From positions 1 through 24,945 of the forward strand of contig JBFIXI010000063.1 in NCBI GenBank assembly GCA_041605955.1: DNA of 24,945 bases, read 5' to 3'. Under the pieces are notes generated by a model. That model did no database searches and was not told where the DNA came from. It saw nothing but the letters and a program-made list of their open reading frames with translations. Position 1 is the first letter of the stretch, and each line of letters opens with the position of its first letter. This document shows positions 1-7,464 of the stretch, one piece after another. Origin of the DNA: JAHEJX01 sp041605955 (lineage in GTDB: Bacteria > Actinomycetota > Acidimicrobiia > Spongiisociales > UBA5794). The position numbers and the translations under genes are program-made.

Positions 1-1
1 A

Positions 2-226
2 ACCCCCGCCACCAAGCTGACCACCGAGGACATCAAGGCCCTTGTCGCCAGCCTGCAGGACATCAGCGCCGCTCTGGGCGCAGCGGACCCGGCGGACAAG
101 GCCAAGGTCTACGCCGAGATGGGGATCGACATCACCTACCACCACGACGGCCGGGTCGTCGTCGAGTCCCGGCCGCGTGTAGTTGAGTCTGGTGTCGGAG
201 AGAGGACTCGAACCTCCACGAGCTAA
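2..226 (+). CDS. Serine recombinase family protein, C-terminal fragment (5' end outside window)
   Basis: The frame is open from the window edge and reads about 75 residues. The segment ADPADKAKVYAEMGIDITY followed by a VVVESRP-like end resembles the extreme C-terminus of large serine recombinases common in actinobacteria; the catalytic and zinc-ribbon domains would lie to the left, outside the window. The frame does not stop at the end of the family-like sequence. It continues through the CCA end of the convergent tRNA-Leu gene and stops at TAA (224-226) inside the tRNA, so the last 37 bases are antisense tRNA sequence. Such tails are expected when an integrase gene abuts the attachment site of its own element. 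The family call rests on a short C-terminal stretch only, so it is tentative. If correct, the protein would catalyse integration and excision of a mobile element extending leftwards. Confidence 0.6.
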   Translation, partial: TPATKLTTEDIKALVASLQDISAALGAADPADKAKVYAEMGIDITYHHDGRVVVESRPRVVESGVGERTRTSTS

Positions 227-277
227 AAGCTCACTAGGCCCTCAACCTAGCGCGTCTACCAATTCCGCCACTCCGAC
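190..277 (-). tRNA. tRNA-Leu (anticodon GAG), CCA encoded
   Basis: On the minus strand a 7-bp acceptor stem (GTCGGAG with CTCCGAC) closes a complete cloverleaf. The anticodon stem CTAGG/CCTAG encloses the loop TTGAGGG, giving anticodon GAG, which reads CUC and CUU leucine codons. The long variable arm (around TGAGCTTTTAGCTC) is typical of class II tRNAs, and the T arm contains GGTTCGAGTCC. Discriminator A and a genomically encoded CCA (190-192) follow the acceptor stem. The 3' end is overlapped by the convergent recombinase reading frame. Confidence 0.96.
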
Positions 278-293
278 CTGAGAGGCGGCCGGG

Positions 294-299
294 AGTATA
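294..299 (-). promoter_or_regulatory. Putative -10 box of tRNA-Leu
   Basis: TATACT on the minus strand, one base from the TATAAT consensus, lies 16 nt before the first base of the tRNA. That spacing would give a primary transcript with a leader of about 10 nt. No recognisable -35 hexamer is seen at the usual distance. Confidence 0.5.
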
Positions 300-303
300 C
301 AGG

Positions 304-355
304 GGCGGCGTGCTCGGGCCGCCGCAGGGTCCAATGCCCGCCGCGCCGTGGCGGG
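304..355 (-). terminator. Two tandem GC-rich hairpins behind the peptide-transporter operon
   Basis: Just after the dppF stop codon, CCCGCC (337-342) can pair with GGCGGG (350-355) around a 7-nt loop. A second stem, GGCGGC (304-309) with GCCGCC (318-323), follows. Neither has a U-tract, as is common for actinobacterial terminators. They would separate the transporter transcript from the tRNA promoter at 294-299. Confidence 0.45.
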
Positions 356-356
356 T

Positions 357-1433
357 CTAGAACATCACCTTCGCTTCGGGGAAGTGGCATGCCACCCAGT
401 GGCTCGGCTCGACCTCGCGCAGCGGCGGGTCGTCGACATCGCAGGTGCCGGCAACGAACTTCGGGCACCGAGTGTGGAAACGACACGCCGGCGGAGGATT
501 AGCCGGTGAGGGGATGTCACCTTCGAGGATGATCCGTCGCCGGGCGACCTCCAGCTCCGGATCGGGGATCGGGACCGCCGACAGCAGAGCGTGGGAGTAG
601 GGGTGCATCGGCCGCTTGTACATGTCGTCGCGGCCGGCGACCTCAACCAGCTTGCCGAGATACATGACGGCCACGCGATCGGAGATGTGGCGCACCACGG
701 ACAGGTCGTGGGCGATGAACAGGTACGTGAGGTTGAACTGCTCTTGTAGGTCGGTCAATAGGTTGAGCACCTGGGCCTGGATGGACACGTCGAGTGCCGA
801 AACCGGCTCGTCGAGCACCATGAGCGAAGGGTTGAGCGCCAGCGCGCGGGCAACGCCGATGCGTTGCCGCTGGCCGCCGGAGAACTCGTGCGGGTAACGA
901 TTGGTGTGCTCTGGGCTGAGCCCAACCAGCTTGAGCAGCTCCTTGACCTTGTCGAGACGGTCCTGGGCACTGCCCACCCCGTGCACTATCAGCGGCTCGG
1001 CGACGATCGAGGCCACGGTCATACGCGGGTTCAGGCTGGCGAATGGGTCCTGGAAGACGATCTGCATCTCCTCGCGCAGGATCCGCAGGGTGTCCTTGTC
1101 GGCGGTGGCTATGTCGACGATCGGTGGCAAGTCATGGCGCTCGAGGCCGGTGTGTTGGAAGTACACCCGGCCTGCAGTCGGCTCGAGCAACCGCAGCAGG
1201 CAACGCGCGGTGGTTGACTTGCCGGAGCCGGACTCACCAACGAGGCCCAAAGTCTCCCCCTGCTTGATCTCGAAAGAGACGTCCGAGACCGCGTGCACCG
1301 CGCCGATCTGTTTTTTGAAGAAGATCCCCCGTTTGATTGGGAACTCCTTGACCAGGCCGTCGACTCGGATCAGCACATCCTCCGGCAGCTGGCCGAGATC
1401 GACGTCCATGGGCTGGTCGGCGATATTCGTCAC
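357..1433 (-). CDS. dppF: Peptide ABC transporter ATPase, DppF/OppF type
   Basis: This 358-residue ATPase hydrolyses ATP on the cytoplasmic face to drive di- or oligopeptide import together with the DppD ATPase and the DppB/DppC permeases. Visible motifs are Walker A GESGSGKS (about 66-73), Q-loop IVFQDP (Q128), signature FSGGQRQR (about 184-191), Walker B LMVLDEP (204-210) and H-loop H242. The C-terminal oligopeptide-transporter extension carries four cysteines (C317, C323, C331, C349). Similar clusters are reported to hold an iron-sulfur cluster in a mycobacterial oligopeptide permease. A segment of about 15 extra residues lies between Walker A and the Q-loop. The start is GTG at 1433, whose bases form a GTGA overlap with the dppD stop, implying translational coupling. 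The substrate (dipeptide, oligopeptide or another small molecule) cannot be read from the sequence. Confidence 0.93.
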   Translation of the reverse strand: MTNIADQPMDVDLGQLPEDVLIRVDGLVKEFPIKRGIFFKKQIGAVHAVSDVSFEIKQGETLGLVGESGSGKSTTARCLLRLLEPTAGRVYFQHTGLERHDLPPIVDIATADKDTLRILREEMQIVFQDPFASLNPRMTVASIVAEPLIVHGVGSAQDRLDKVKELLKLVGLSPEHTNRYPHEFSGGQRQRIGVARALALNPSLMVLDEPVSALDVSIQAQVLNLLTDLQEQFNLTYLFIAHDLSVVRHISDRVAVMYLGKLVEVAGRDDMYKRPMHPYSHALLSAVPIPDPELEVARRRIILEGDIPSPANPPPACRFHTRCPKFVAGTCDVDDPPLREVEPSHWVACHFPEAKVMF

Positions 1434-2449
1434 GAGCGGCTCACCTCACGAACGCTGAGCGACTTGAGGTCGAGCTCAGTGGCGAAATGGCATGCCGCCT
1501 CCTGATCGGGACTGCCGCTCGGCCGCAGCGCCGGAAGCCGGGACCGGCAAATGTCCTGAGCGAAATCGCACCGGGGATGGAACCGGCAGCCGTGCGGCGG
1601 GTTGATCAACGACGGGGGCGCCCCCCAGACCGAGTGGAGCCGCTCGGTGTGCGACTCATCGAGTCGAGTCATCGAGCCCAGCAGGCCCCACGTATACGGA
1701 TGCTGCGGATCGTTGAACAGGTGACGCGCCGATCCCGACTCGACGATCGCCCCGGCGTACATGACCTGGACGGTGTCGCAGAATCCGGCCACCACGCCGA
1801 GGTCGTGGGTGATCAGCATCACGGCGGTACCGCGATCGTCGGCGAGCTTCAACATGAGATCGAGGATCTGAGCTTGGATGGTCACGTCGAGCGCAGTGGT
1901 GGGCTCATCGGCGATCAGCAGATCCGGGTTGCACGACAAACCCATCGCGATCATCACCCGCTGCCGCATGCCGCCGGAGAAGTGATGGGGGTAGTCCTCG
2001 AGCCGTGACTGCGCGGCGGGAATCTGCACATCGTTCAGGGCCTCGATGGCGATCTCCCGCGCGTCTCTCTTGTTGACGTGCTGATGCAGCATGATGGTCT
2101 CGACCAGCTGGTCCCCGACCGTATAGACGGGATTGAGCGACGTCATCGGGTCCTGGAAGATCATTGCGATCTTGCCGCCCCGCACTTCCTGCATATCGTC
2201 CTCGGGGAGCTCCAAGAGGTTCCGGCCCTGGAACTCGATCGTGCCGGTAACGATGTCACCGGCCGGCGGCTCGATCAGCCGCATGATCGACATCGCCGTC
2301 ACTGACTTGCCCGAGCCGGACTCGCCGACCACGCCGCGGCGCTCCCCCACCGCCATGTCGAAAGACACGCCGTCGACCGCCCGTACCACCCCTTCTTCGG
2401 TGCTGAAGTAGGTGCGCAGGTTCCTTACTGAGAGGAGGCTCTCTGCCAT
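1430..2449 (-). CDS. dppD: Peptide ABC transporter ATPase, DppD/OppD type
   Basis: A 339-residue ATP-binding subunit of the peptide importer, the partner of DppF. Motifs are Walker A GESGSGKS (42-49), Q-loop MIFQDP (Q99), signature FSGGMRQR (157-164), Walker B LLIADEP (177-183), D-loop ALD and switch histidine H215. The C-terminal oligo-HPY-type extension has a C-x5-C-x6-C-x18-C arrangement (C288, C294, C301, C320). The frame stays open upstream, but that extension overlaps dppC and has no transporter-like sequence. ATG at 2449, which begins MAESLLSVRNLRTYF, matches the family start and lies 5 bp after the dppC stop. The gene ends in a 4-bp overlap with dppF. Confidence 0.93.
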   Translation of the reverse strand: MAESLLSVRNLRTYFSTEEGVVRAVDGVSFDMAVGERRGVVGESGSGKSVTAMSIMRLIEPPAGDIVTGTIEFQGRNLLELPEDDMQEVRGGKIAMIFQDPMTSLNPVYTVGDQLVETIMLHQHVNKRDAREIAIEALNDVQIPAAQSRLEDYPHHFSGGMRQRVMIAMGLSCNPDLLIADEPTTALDVTIQAQILDLMLKLADDRGTAVMLITHDLGVVAGFCDTVQVMYAGAIVESGSARHLFNDPQHPYTWGLLGSMTRLDESHTERLHSVWGAPPSLINPPHGCRFHPRCDFAQDICRSRLPALRPSGSPDQEAACHFATELDLKSLSVREVSRS

Positions 2450-2454
2450 CGCGG

Positions 2455-3468
2455 CTACTTTCGCTCGATCGTCTGCGTCGGGTCGAGCGCGTCGCGCAGA
2501 CCGTCGCCGATGTAATTGACTGCCAACACCGTCGATACCAGGGCAAGGCCTGAGAACACCAGCTCCCACCAGAAGCCGCGGAAAGCGACTCCGGCGCCCG
2601 ACGCCGCCATGCCGCCCCATGTGGGCGTAGGTGGTCGCACCCCGAAGCCCAGGAAGGACAGCGCCGCCTCGATGATGATCGCGGCGCCGACGATGAGTGT
2701 CGTCTGCACGATGATCGGGCTCATGGCGTTGGGAAGCATGTGGCGGAAGATGATGCGGCGGTCGCCGGCTCCGGCCGCCCGGGCCGCCTCGACGAACTCC
2801 TTCTCGCGCAGCGACAGAAACTCGGCGCGCACGATGCGCGCCAGGCTGCCCCACAATAGGAAACCCAACAGGAACGAGATGCCCCAGGGCCCCTGCTTCA
2901 TCCACTGGGGAAGGAAGACCAGCTCAGGCAGCACCCGGCCGACGACGATCGCCACCGGTAACAGCGGCAGTCCCAGTATCAAGTCGGTGAGTCGCATCAG
3001 GCCCTGATCGACGATGCCCGGGTAATACCCGGCCAGCGCCCCGACCAGCGTTCCGATGGAAGCCACCAACAACCCGGTGACCAGCCCTACGGTGAGGCTG
3101 GCTTGGCCGCCGTGGACCACCCGGGTCAGGACATCCCGTCCCAGCTCGTCGGTGCCGAATGGCAGCTCGGCCCGCGGCGGAATGTTGACGAGAATCCGAC
3201 CGGTGTCGTCCCGCAACTGATCTGTGTAGTCCCATATCTGCGGCGGATCGCACACGGTGGCACCCTTGTCGCACTTCAGCAGCGGCGCCGCCACGAACGA
3301 GACCATCAGGACGATGAAGAGGTAGATCGCCGAGAACATGGCGAGGCGGTGGCGACGGAGCCGGGTGATGAACAGGTCCCATTGGGTGATCGGCTCGACG
3401 GCCATGCCCTCCGCGTCATCCGGCGGAAGCGCCCCGCCTTCCTCGGGGCGGCTGACGAGATCAGTCAT
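2455..3468 (-). CDS. dppC: Peptide ABC transporter permease, DppC/OppC type
   Basis: This 337-residue inner-membrane permease has an N-terminal OppC-type segment with the first membrane helix (about 43-62), followed by the binding-protein-dependent transport domain. The helices include about 122-148, 155-175, 196-212 and 260-285. The cytoplasmic EAA coupling loop is seen as EAARAAGAGDRRIIFRHMLP (about 230-249); it docks on the ATPases. The periplasmic loop after helix 1 contains two nearby cysteines (CDKGATVCD) that could form a disulfide; this is inference. The ATG at 3468 overlaps the dppB stop by 8 bp, so the pair is probably translationally coupled. Confidence 0.92.
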   Translation of the reverse strand: MTDLVSRPEEGGALPPDDAEGMAVEPITQWDLFITRLRRHRLAMFSAIYLFIVLMVSFVAAPLLKCDKGATVCDPPQIWDYTDQLRDDTGRILVNIPPRAELPFGTDELGRDVLTRVVHGGQASLTVGLVTGLLVASIGTLVGALAGYYPGIVDQGLMRLTDLILGLPLLPVAIVVGRVLPELVFLPQWMKQGPWGISFLLGFLLWGSLARIVRAEFLSLREKEFVEAARAAGAGDRRIIFRHMLPNAMSPIIVQTTLIVGAAIIIEAALSFLGFGVRPPTPTWGGMAASGAGVAFRGFWWELVFSGLALVSTVLAVNYIGDGLRDALDPTQTIERK

Positions 3469-4666
3469 ACCTGACGCGTGGGTCCAGGACTCCGTAGAGG
3501 ATGTCGGCCACGATGTTCATCAGCACGATGCCGATGCCGATCGCCATGACCACCGCCATCACCGTCGGGTAATCGACGGCGTTGATGGCTTGGATGTAGA
3601 GGCGCCCCACCCCCGGCCAGCCGAAGATCGACTCCGTGATGATCGCCCCACCGATGATGCCGGCGATGTCGAGCGACACCAGGGTGACGATCGGGATTAG
3701 CGCGTTGCGCAACGCATGTTTGAGAATGACGCGCCGCCGCGGCAGTCCTTTGGCTTTGGCGGTTCGCAGATAGTCGCTGTGCATGACTTCCAGCATCGAC
3801 GCCCGCTGGAACCGGGAGTATCCCGCGATCGAGATCAACGCGATCGACATCGCCGGCAGCGTCAGATGGCGCACGACATCGCCTATTTGCGCCATGAACC
3901 CGAGATTGCCGTAACCGGGATCGGACATGCCAGTGACGAAGAAGAGCTTCACGCCGGTCCACTTCTCCATGTAGAGCGCCAGCAGCAGCTGGAAGCCAAT
4001 CCCGGTGATGAAAATCGGAGTGGAGAAAGCCACGAACGACAAAGTGGTGCCGACCTGATCAAAGAACGAGTACTGGCGGATAGCCTGATAGATACCGAGG
4101 GGAATCCCGATGATCAGCGCCAAGATCAGCGCGGCCAAGCCCAGCCGGAACGTGGCGCCGGCGGCACCGAAGATGTTGTCCCACACGGGGCCATCACCGC
4201 GGAACGACTCGCCCCAGGTGAGCGAGAAGACGAGACGGGACTTGGCGAGCCACAGGACGACGATCCAAACGAAGACCGTGCTGAAGGCCCGAAACGGGCG
4301 CCACCACGGCCTGGCGCTCTTGGCCAGGAATACCCAGGCGGTGTAGATGCCGGCGGCCAGGACCGTGAAGACCGGCATCAAACCGCGCAAGCCGATCTTT
4401 CCGAACAAGACTGTGAGCCCGGGCTCAGGGGCCACGTCGGCCGGGGTGACGAAGTTCCTCAGCCACGTGAAATACTGCTGCATGATGGGTTTGTCGAGGC
4501 CCCACTTCTCCGTCAACTGCGCGATGACTCCCTGCATGCGGGGATTCAGCTTCAGCCGGTCGAGCGGGCCACCGCCGGAGGCTTGAATCAGCAGGAACAC
4601 CACCAGGCTCAACGCCAGCAGGGTCACAATGCCGTAGACGAGCCGCCGAACGATGTATGCGAACAT
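3461..4666 (-). CDS. dppB: Peptide ABC transporter permease, DppB/OppB type, enlarged
   Basis: This 401-residue permease starts with the typical MFAYIVRRLVYG helix. ATG 4666 is preceded by GGAGG at a 6-nt spacing. An in-frame GTG at 4696 would add 10 residues, but it directly abuts a possible -10 box and is less likely. The usual DppB core is present: transport-domain helices from about 170 on, the EAA loop YLRTAKAKGLPRRRVILKHA (about 299-318), and the C-terminal DPRVRYD. It is longer than the usual 310-340 residues because the region between helix 1 and the core carries two additional hydrophobic segments, about 96-115 and 127-142. It forms the translocation pore with DppC and heads the dppBCDF operon. 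Confidence 0.92.
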   Translation of the reverse strand: MFAYIVRRLVYGIVTLLALSLVVFLLIQASGGGPLDRLKLNPRMQGVIAQLTEKWGLDKPIMQQYFTWLRNFVTPADVAPEPGLTVLFGKIGLRGLMPVFTVLAAGIYTAWVFLAKSARPWWRPFRAFSTVFVWIVVLWLAKSRLVFSLTWGESFRGDGPVWDNIFGAAGATFRLGLAALILALIIGIPLGIYQAIRQYSFFDQVGTTLSFVAFSTPIFITGIGFQLLLALYMEKWTGVKLFFVTGMSDPGYGNLGFMAQIGDVVRHLTLPAMSIALISIAGYSRFQRASMLEVMHSDYLRTAKAKGLPRRRVILKHALRNALIPIVTLVSLDIAGIIGGAIITESIFGWPGVGRLYIQAINAVDYPTVMAVVMAIGIGIVLMNIVADILYGVLDPRVRYD

Positions 4667-4696
4667 GGCCTGCCTCCGGCTCGTCTGCTGCACCAC

Positions 4697-4702
4697 ACAA
4701 TA
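4697..4702 (-). promoter_or_regulatory. Possible -10 box of the dppBCDF operon
   Basis: TATTGT on the minus strand would place a transcript start near 4690, leaving a leader of about 24 nt that includes the GGAGG ribosome binding site of dppB. The -35 side is poor. An 11-bp direct repeat (4721-4731 and 4750-4760) lies just upstream. Confidence 0.3.
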
Positions 4703-4720
4703 GCGAAGGATGACTCAGGG

Positions 4721-4760
4721 CGAAGCAGGAGGGGTAGACCGGGCAGACCCGAAGCAGGAG
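4721..4760. repeat. 11-bp direct repeat upstream of dppB
   Basis: CGAAGCAGGAG occurs at 4721-4731 and again, identically, at 4750-4760, with starts 29 bp apart. Both copies are in the short gene-free stretch between the SRPBCC gene and dppB. The position upstream of the likely -10 box would suit an operator, but no regulator is known for it. Confidence 0.5.
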
Positions 4761-4808
4761 CCCGGTGATCGGCTTTCGGTCATGGAGTGGTGACGGATCC
4801 GAGCAACC

Positions 4809-5243
4809 TCACGGTGGGTTGAGGTAGCGGCGCAGCGCTGGAAGCGACACCAGCCGGCCGCCTCCCCACACTGCCAGCCGGACCGCCGGCCCGATCAGTC
4901 GCACCCATCCTCGAAACTCCAGGGTCGACTCGATGGTGACCCGGGAGCCGGCTCCGCGGCGCGCGACACGTATTGTGTCGGTCGACCCCCCTCGGCTGGT
5001 GCCGCCGGCGTACCGGACTAGCCGCGGCGGCTCCAGCGCCCGCAGCTCGTAAACGAGGGCGAACCCACCCGGCGCCCGCAACAGGTACGTGGCGCCGACG
5101 GTGAACGGGTCACCCGCCAGCAGGCGCACCGAGCGGACGAAGGGGTCCCACCGATCCAGCTTCCCGAAGTCGGCCACTCTGCCGAAGGCCTCCTCGACCG
5201 ACAGAATGCTGTCTACCACAAACCTCACCGCGCTACCTGCCAC
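4809..5243 (-). CDS. SRPBCC-superfamily protein (polyketide cyclase/START-like fold)
   Basis: The 144-residue product has the layout of small SRPBCC proteins. An N-terminal strand (AVRFVVDSILSVEEAFGRVADF) is followed by a helix, then the WDPF segment often found as WDP in the family. Alternating strands with LVRYAGGTSRGGSTDTI and SRVTIESTLEFRG follow, and a C-terminal helix closes the fold. These proteins bind hydrophobic ligands in a cavity; some are cyclases or stress proteins, but no substrate can be named. The frame opens at GTG 5243 with a weak ribosome binding site; GTG at 5228 is an alternative. It lies between the terminator hairpin of the binding-protein gene and dppB, so it may have its own promoter. 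A link to peptide uptake is not evident. Confidence 0.75.
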   Translation of the reverse strand: MAGSAVRFVVDSILSVEEAFGRVADFGKLDRWDPFVRSVRLLAGDPFTVGATYLLRAPGGFALVYELRALEPPRLVRYAGGTSRGGSTDTIRVARRGAGSRVTIESTLEFRGWVRLIGPAVRLAVWGGGRLVSLPALRRYLNPP

Positions 5244-5257
5244 CCAATGCGTAGATG

Positions 5258-5288
5258 CAGCAGGGCCCCCGTGACGGGGGCCCTGCTG
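5258..5288 (-). terminator. Strong hairpin between the binding-protein gene and the SRPBCC gene
   Basis: CAGCAGGGCCCCC (5258-5270) pairs perfectly over 13 bp with GGGGGCCCTGCTG (5276-5288) around the loop GTGAC. It lies 23 bp after the binding-protein stop codon. There is no U-tract on the minus strand, as in many high-GC genomes. Confidence 0.75.
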
Positions 5289-5311
5289 ACATCATTCCCG
5301 GTGCCGCTCTT

Positions 5312-7147
5312 CTAGAGATCGGTCCGGTACCACATTTCCATGTTCCAGGTGTGCGTAGCCTGAGTCGGGTTGTGCTTGAAGCCACCCACCTCGTCGGCCC
5401 ACACCGCGGCCGTCACCAGACGGGCGTAGAGCGGGACGAACACAACCTGGTCCGCCAGGATCGACTCTGCCTCTGCAATGAGCGGCACCAGCATGTCGAC
5501 GTCGACGGTGGCGTTCAGCTCGTCGCGGATCTCCGCGTAGCGGGCAGTGAACTCGTCGATGACAACCGACGGGCCCTGGTTGAACCCTTCGACGGACGCA
5601 CCGGTCACAGCCTCAGTGCCCCAGCGGTAGTAGTTCTGACCGTCGGGTGGCGGAAGCTCCGGATCCCACAGGTCGAAGATGCCGACCAAGCCGGTAAAGC
5701 CCGGCGAGCTGCCCCACGCCCACTCGCCGAGGTCCCACAGACCGAAGTCCAGGGTCTCGCCGAAGAAGATCTGTGAGTCCTCCAGCTGGTTCTCGTACAC
5801 GATGCCGACGTCGGTGAACATGTTCACGAACAGCTCCGACAGCTTCACACGAGCGTCGTTGTTGGACGTCGTGGAGAAGACCGTCGAAATCGTGTCCTTG
5901 CCCAGCTCTGTCTTGGCCGCCTCGACATAGGTGCGGGCGGTCTCCGGGTTGTAGTCGTACTGCGCCCACGACCCCTGCGAGAGGTTGGGGGCGAAGACCT
6001 CGACGAACGAGTCGAGCGGCTCCACCTGGCCGGCAAGGATCTCGTCGACGATCAGGCTCTTGTTGATCGCATGGGCCACCGCTTTGCGGTAGTTCAAGCT
6101 CTCGTTGGACGAGTCTGGGTTGCGCTCCAGACGGTTCTCACCGAACTGGAAGTTGATGTGCTCCCAAACCGTTCCCGACAACACTTCGACCGCAGCCCCA
6201 TCAGGCTCGAGGGCCTGCAGAGTCTCGATCGTTGCCGTCGAGGGCGGCGGCTGGATCACATCGACCTCACGCGCCCGGAAGGCGTTGATGATCGACTCCG
6301 TCACCGGGATGAACCGGAAGATCACCGAATCGAGATAGGGCAGCTGCTGCCCGGTCTCCGGATCGGACTTCCAGTAGTTGTCGTTGCGCACCAGCTTGAC
6401 GAACTCGCCCTTCTGCCAGGTATCGAAGATGAACGGCCCGCCGGATGGCCACATCGTGTCGTCCCAGTCGCCGATGAAGTCCGAGCCCTCAACGGCGTGC
6501 TTGGGGATGATCGTGTCGAAGAGCAGCTCGAACTGCTGAGTCGGCGCCTCCAGCGTGTACTCGAATGTCTTCTCCGTGAAGCTCGAGTCGATGATGTCCT
6601 CGTACGTCGCCTTGAACGTGGGCAGGTCCGGGTCGAGGATGATGTCCAGCGTGAACTGGAAGTCCTCACCAGTGATCGGAACCCCGTCGGACCACACGGC
6701 CTCGTCGACGATCGTGTAGCGGACCGTCATGGAGCCGTTGTCGTTGACCGTCACACCACCGTTGGCGACCGTCGGTAGCTCGGTCACGAGCTCTGGGATG
6801 AGCTCGAGCGTGAACCCGTCGATCTCCTGGACGCCGACGAAGTAGCCCTGGCCGATGGTGGATACGATCTGGTTGTCACCACCAGGAGCGAAGGTATTGA
6901 GCGTCGGCGGCTCCTGGTCGTCCGCCACGATGACCTCTCCGCCATACGGCTTACCAGGTTGTTCCGTCGTCGTAGGCGCGGCCGTAGTCGTGGCCGCGGC
7001 GGTGGTTGTCGGACCCTCCGTTGTTGTGGGCGCCGCCGTGGTGGTGTCGTCCCCGACATCGCCGTCGCCGCACGCGGCGGCTACCAGAGCGAAAGCCAGG
7101 AGCAGGGCACCAAAGACCACGGCGCGGCTATGCCACAGTCGAGTCAA
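5312..7147 (-). CDS. Family 5 solute-binding lipoprotein of a peptide ABC importer
   Basis: This 611-residue lipoprotein captures peptides or similar ligands outside the membrane and delivers them to a Dpp-type permease. The N-terminus has a basic start, a hydrophobic helix and a lipobox ending in VAAAC (Cys26). A Thr/Ala/Pro-rich linker (about 33-65) follows and tethers the domain. The mature part shows family 5 features: YGGEVIVADDQEPPTLN near its start, VWSDGVPITGEDFQFTL, and an AINK segment (MKK/AINR-like) in the second half. The start is TTG at 7147, supported by a very good AAGGAGG (7153-7159) 5 nt upstream. The gene is preceded by secG (62 bp) and followed by a strong hairpin. It is probably the cognate binding protein for dppBCDF, though they are separate transcripts. 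A paralogue lies at 8356-10185. Confidence 0.92.
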   Translation of the reverse strand: MTRLWHSRAVVFGALLLAFALVAAACGDGDVGDDTTTAAPTTTEGPTTTAAATTTAAPTTTEQPGKPYGGEVIVADDQEPPTLNTFAPGGDNQIVSTIGQGYFVGVQEIDGFTLELIPELVTELPTVANGGVTVNDNGSMTVRYTIVDEAVWSDGVPITGEDFQFTLDIILDPDLPTFKATYEDIIDSSFTEKTFEYTLEAPTQQFELLFDTIIPKHAVEGSDFIGDWDDTMWPSGGPFIFDTWQKGEFVKLVRNDNYWKSDPETGQQLPYLDSVIFRFIPVTESIINAFRAREVDVIQPPPSTATIETLQALEPDGAAVEVLSGTVWEHINFQFGENRLERNPDSSNESLNYRKAVAHAINKSLIVDEILAGQVEPLDSFVEVFAPNLSQGSWAQYDYNPETARTYVEAAKTELGKDTISTVFSTTSNNDARVKLSELFVNMFTDVGIVYENQLEDSQIFFGETLDFGLWDLGEWAWGSSPGFTGLVGIFDLWDPELPPPDGQNYYRWGTEAVTGASVEGFNQGPSVVIDEFTARYAEIRDELNATVDVDMLVPLIAEAESILADQVVFVPLYARLVTAAVWADEVGGFKHNPTQATHTWNMEMWYRTDL

Positions 7148-7209
7148 GTTTGCCTCCTTAAATTGCCTCGGTTCCCCAGCCAGGTACTCGGCTAACGATC
7201 ACCCGTCGG

Positions 7210-7443
7210 CTATCGCCACACCAAAGTCAGAGCGACCGTGGTCACACCAAACAGAACCCCGGCGGCGACGGTGATGCGGTCGAGGTTCTTTTCGACCACA
7301 GTCGATCCGCCAAAGCTGCCACTGCTCATGCCTCCGCCGAACATGTCGGACATACCGCCCCCTCGACCCGCGTGAAGCAGGATCAAGAAGATGAGTAGTA
7401 AGGAGACGATTGCGTGGATTGCCGCAACGATCCCAGCTAGCAA
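7210..7443 (-). CDS. secG: Preprotein translocase subunit SecG
   Basis: This small membrane protein has two hydrophobic helices joined by a Gly-rich loop. The typical SecG pattern is clear: LLLIFLILLHAGRGGGMSDM, then FGGG and the second helix near the C-terminus. SecG assists the SecYE channel during SecA-driven export. With the TTG start at 7443 the product is 77 residues, the usual length, and an AAGGGA sequence lies 5 nt upstream. The frame also has an ATG at 7464, giving 84 residues. However, a perfect 7-bp hairpin (7465-7484) directly abuts that ATG and would hinder initiation, so I prefer the TTG. The location near pgk and tpiA is conserved in actinobacteria, although here a second binding protein and gpmA intervene. 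Confidence 0.88.
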   Translation of the reverse strand: MLAGIVAAIHAIVSLLLIFLILLHAGRGGGMSDMFGGGMSSGSFGGSTVVEKNLDRITVAAGVLFGVTTVALTLVWR

Positions 7444-7464
7444 GGGAGTCCCTTTCACACGCAT

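Noticed and set aside
3716..4768. 350-residue plus-strand open frame opposite dppB
   Set aside because: Composition is dominated by Glu/Arg/Gln/Asp repeats, the mirror of hydrophobic codons in a membrane protein gene.
6950..7060. Repetitive GT/GC-rich stretch
   Set aside because: It encodes the Thr/Ala-rich linker of the binding lipoprotein; no independent repeat family is needed.
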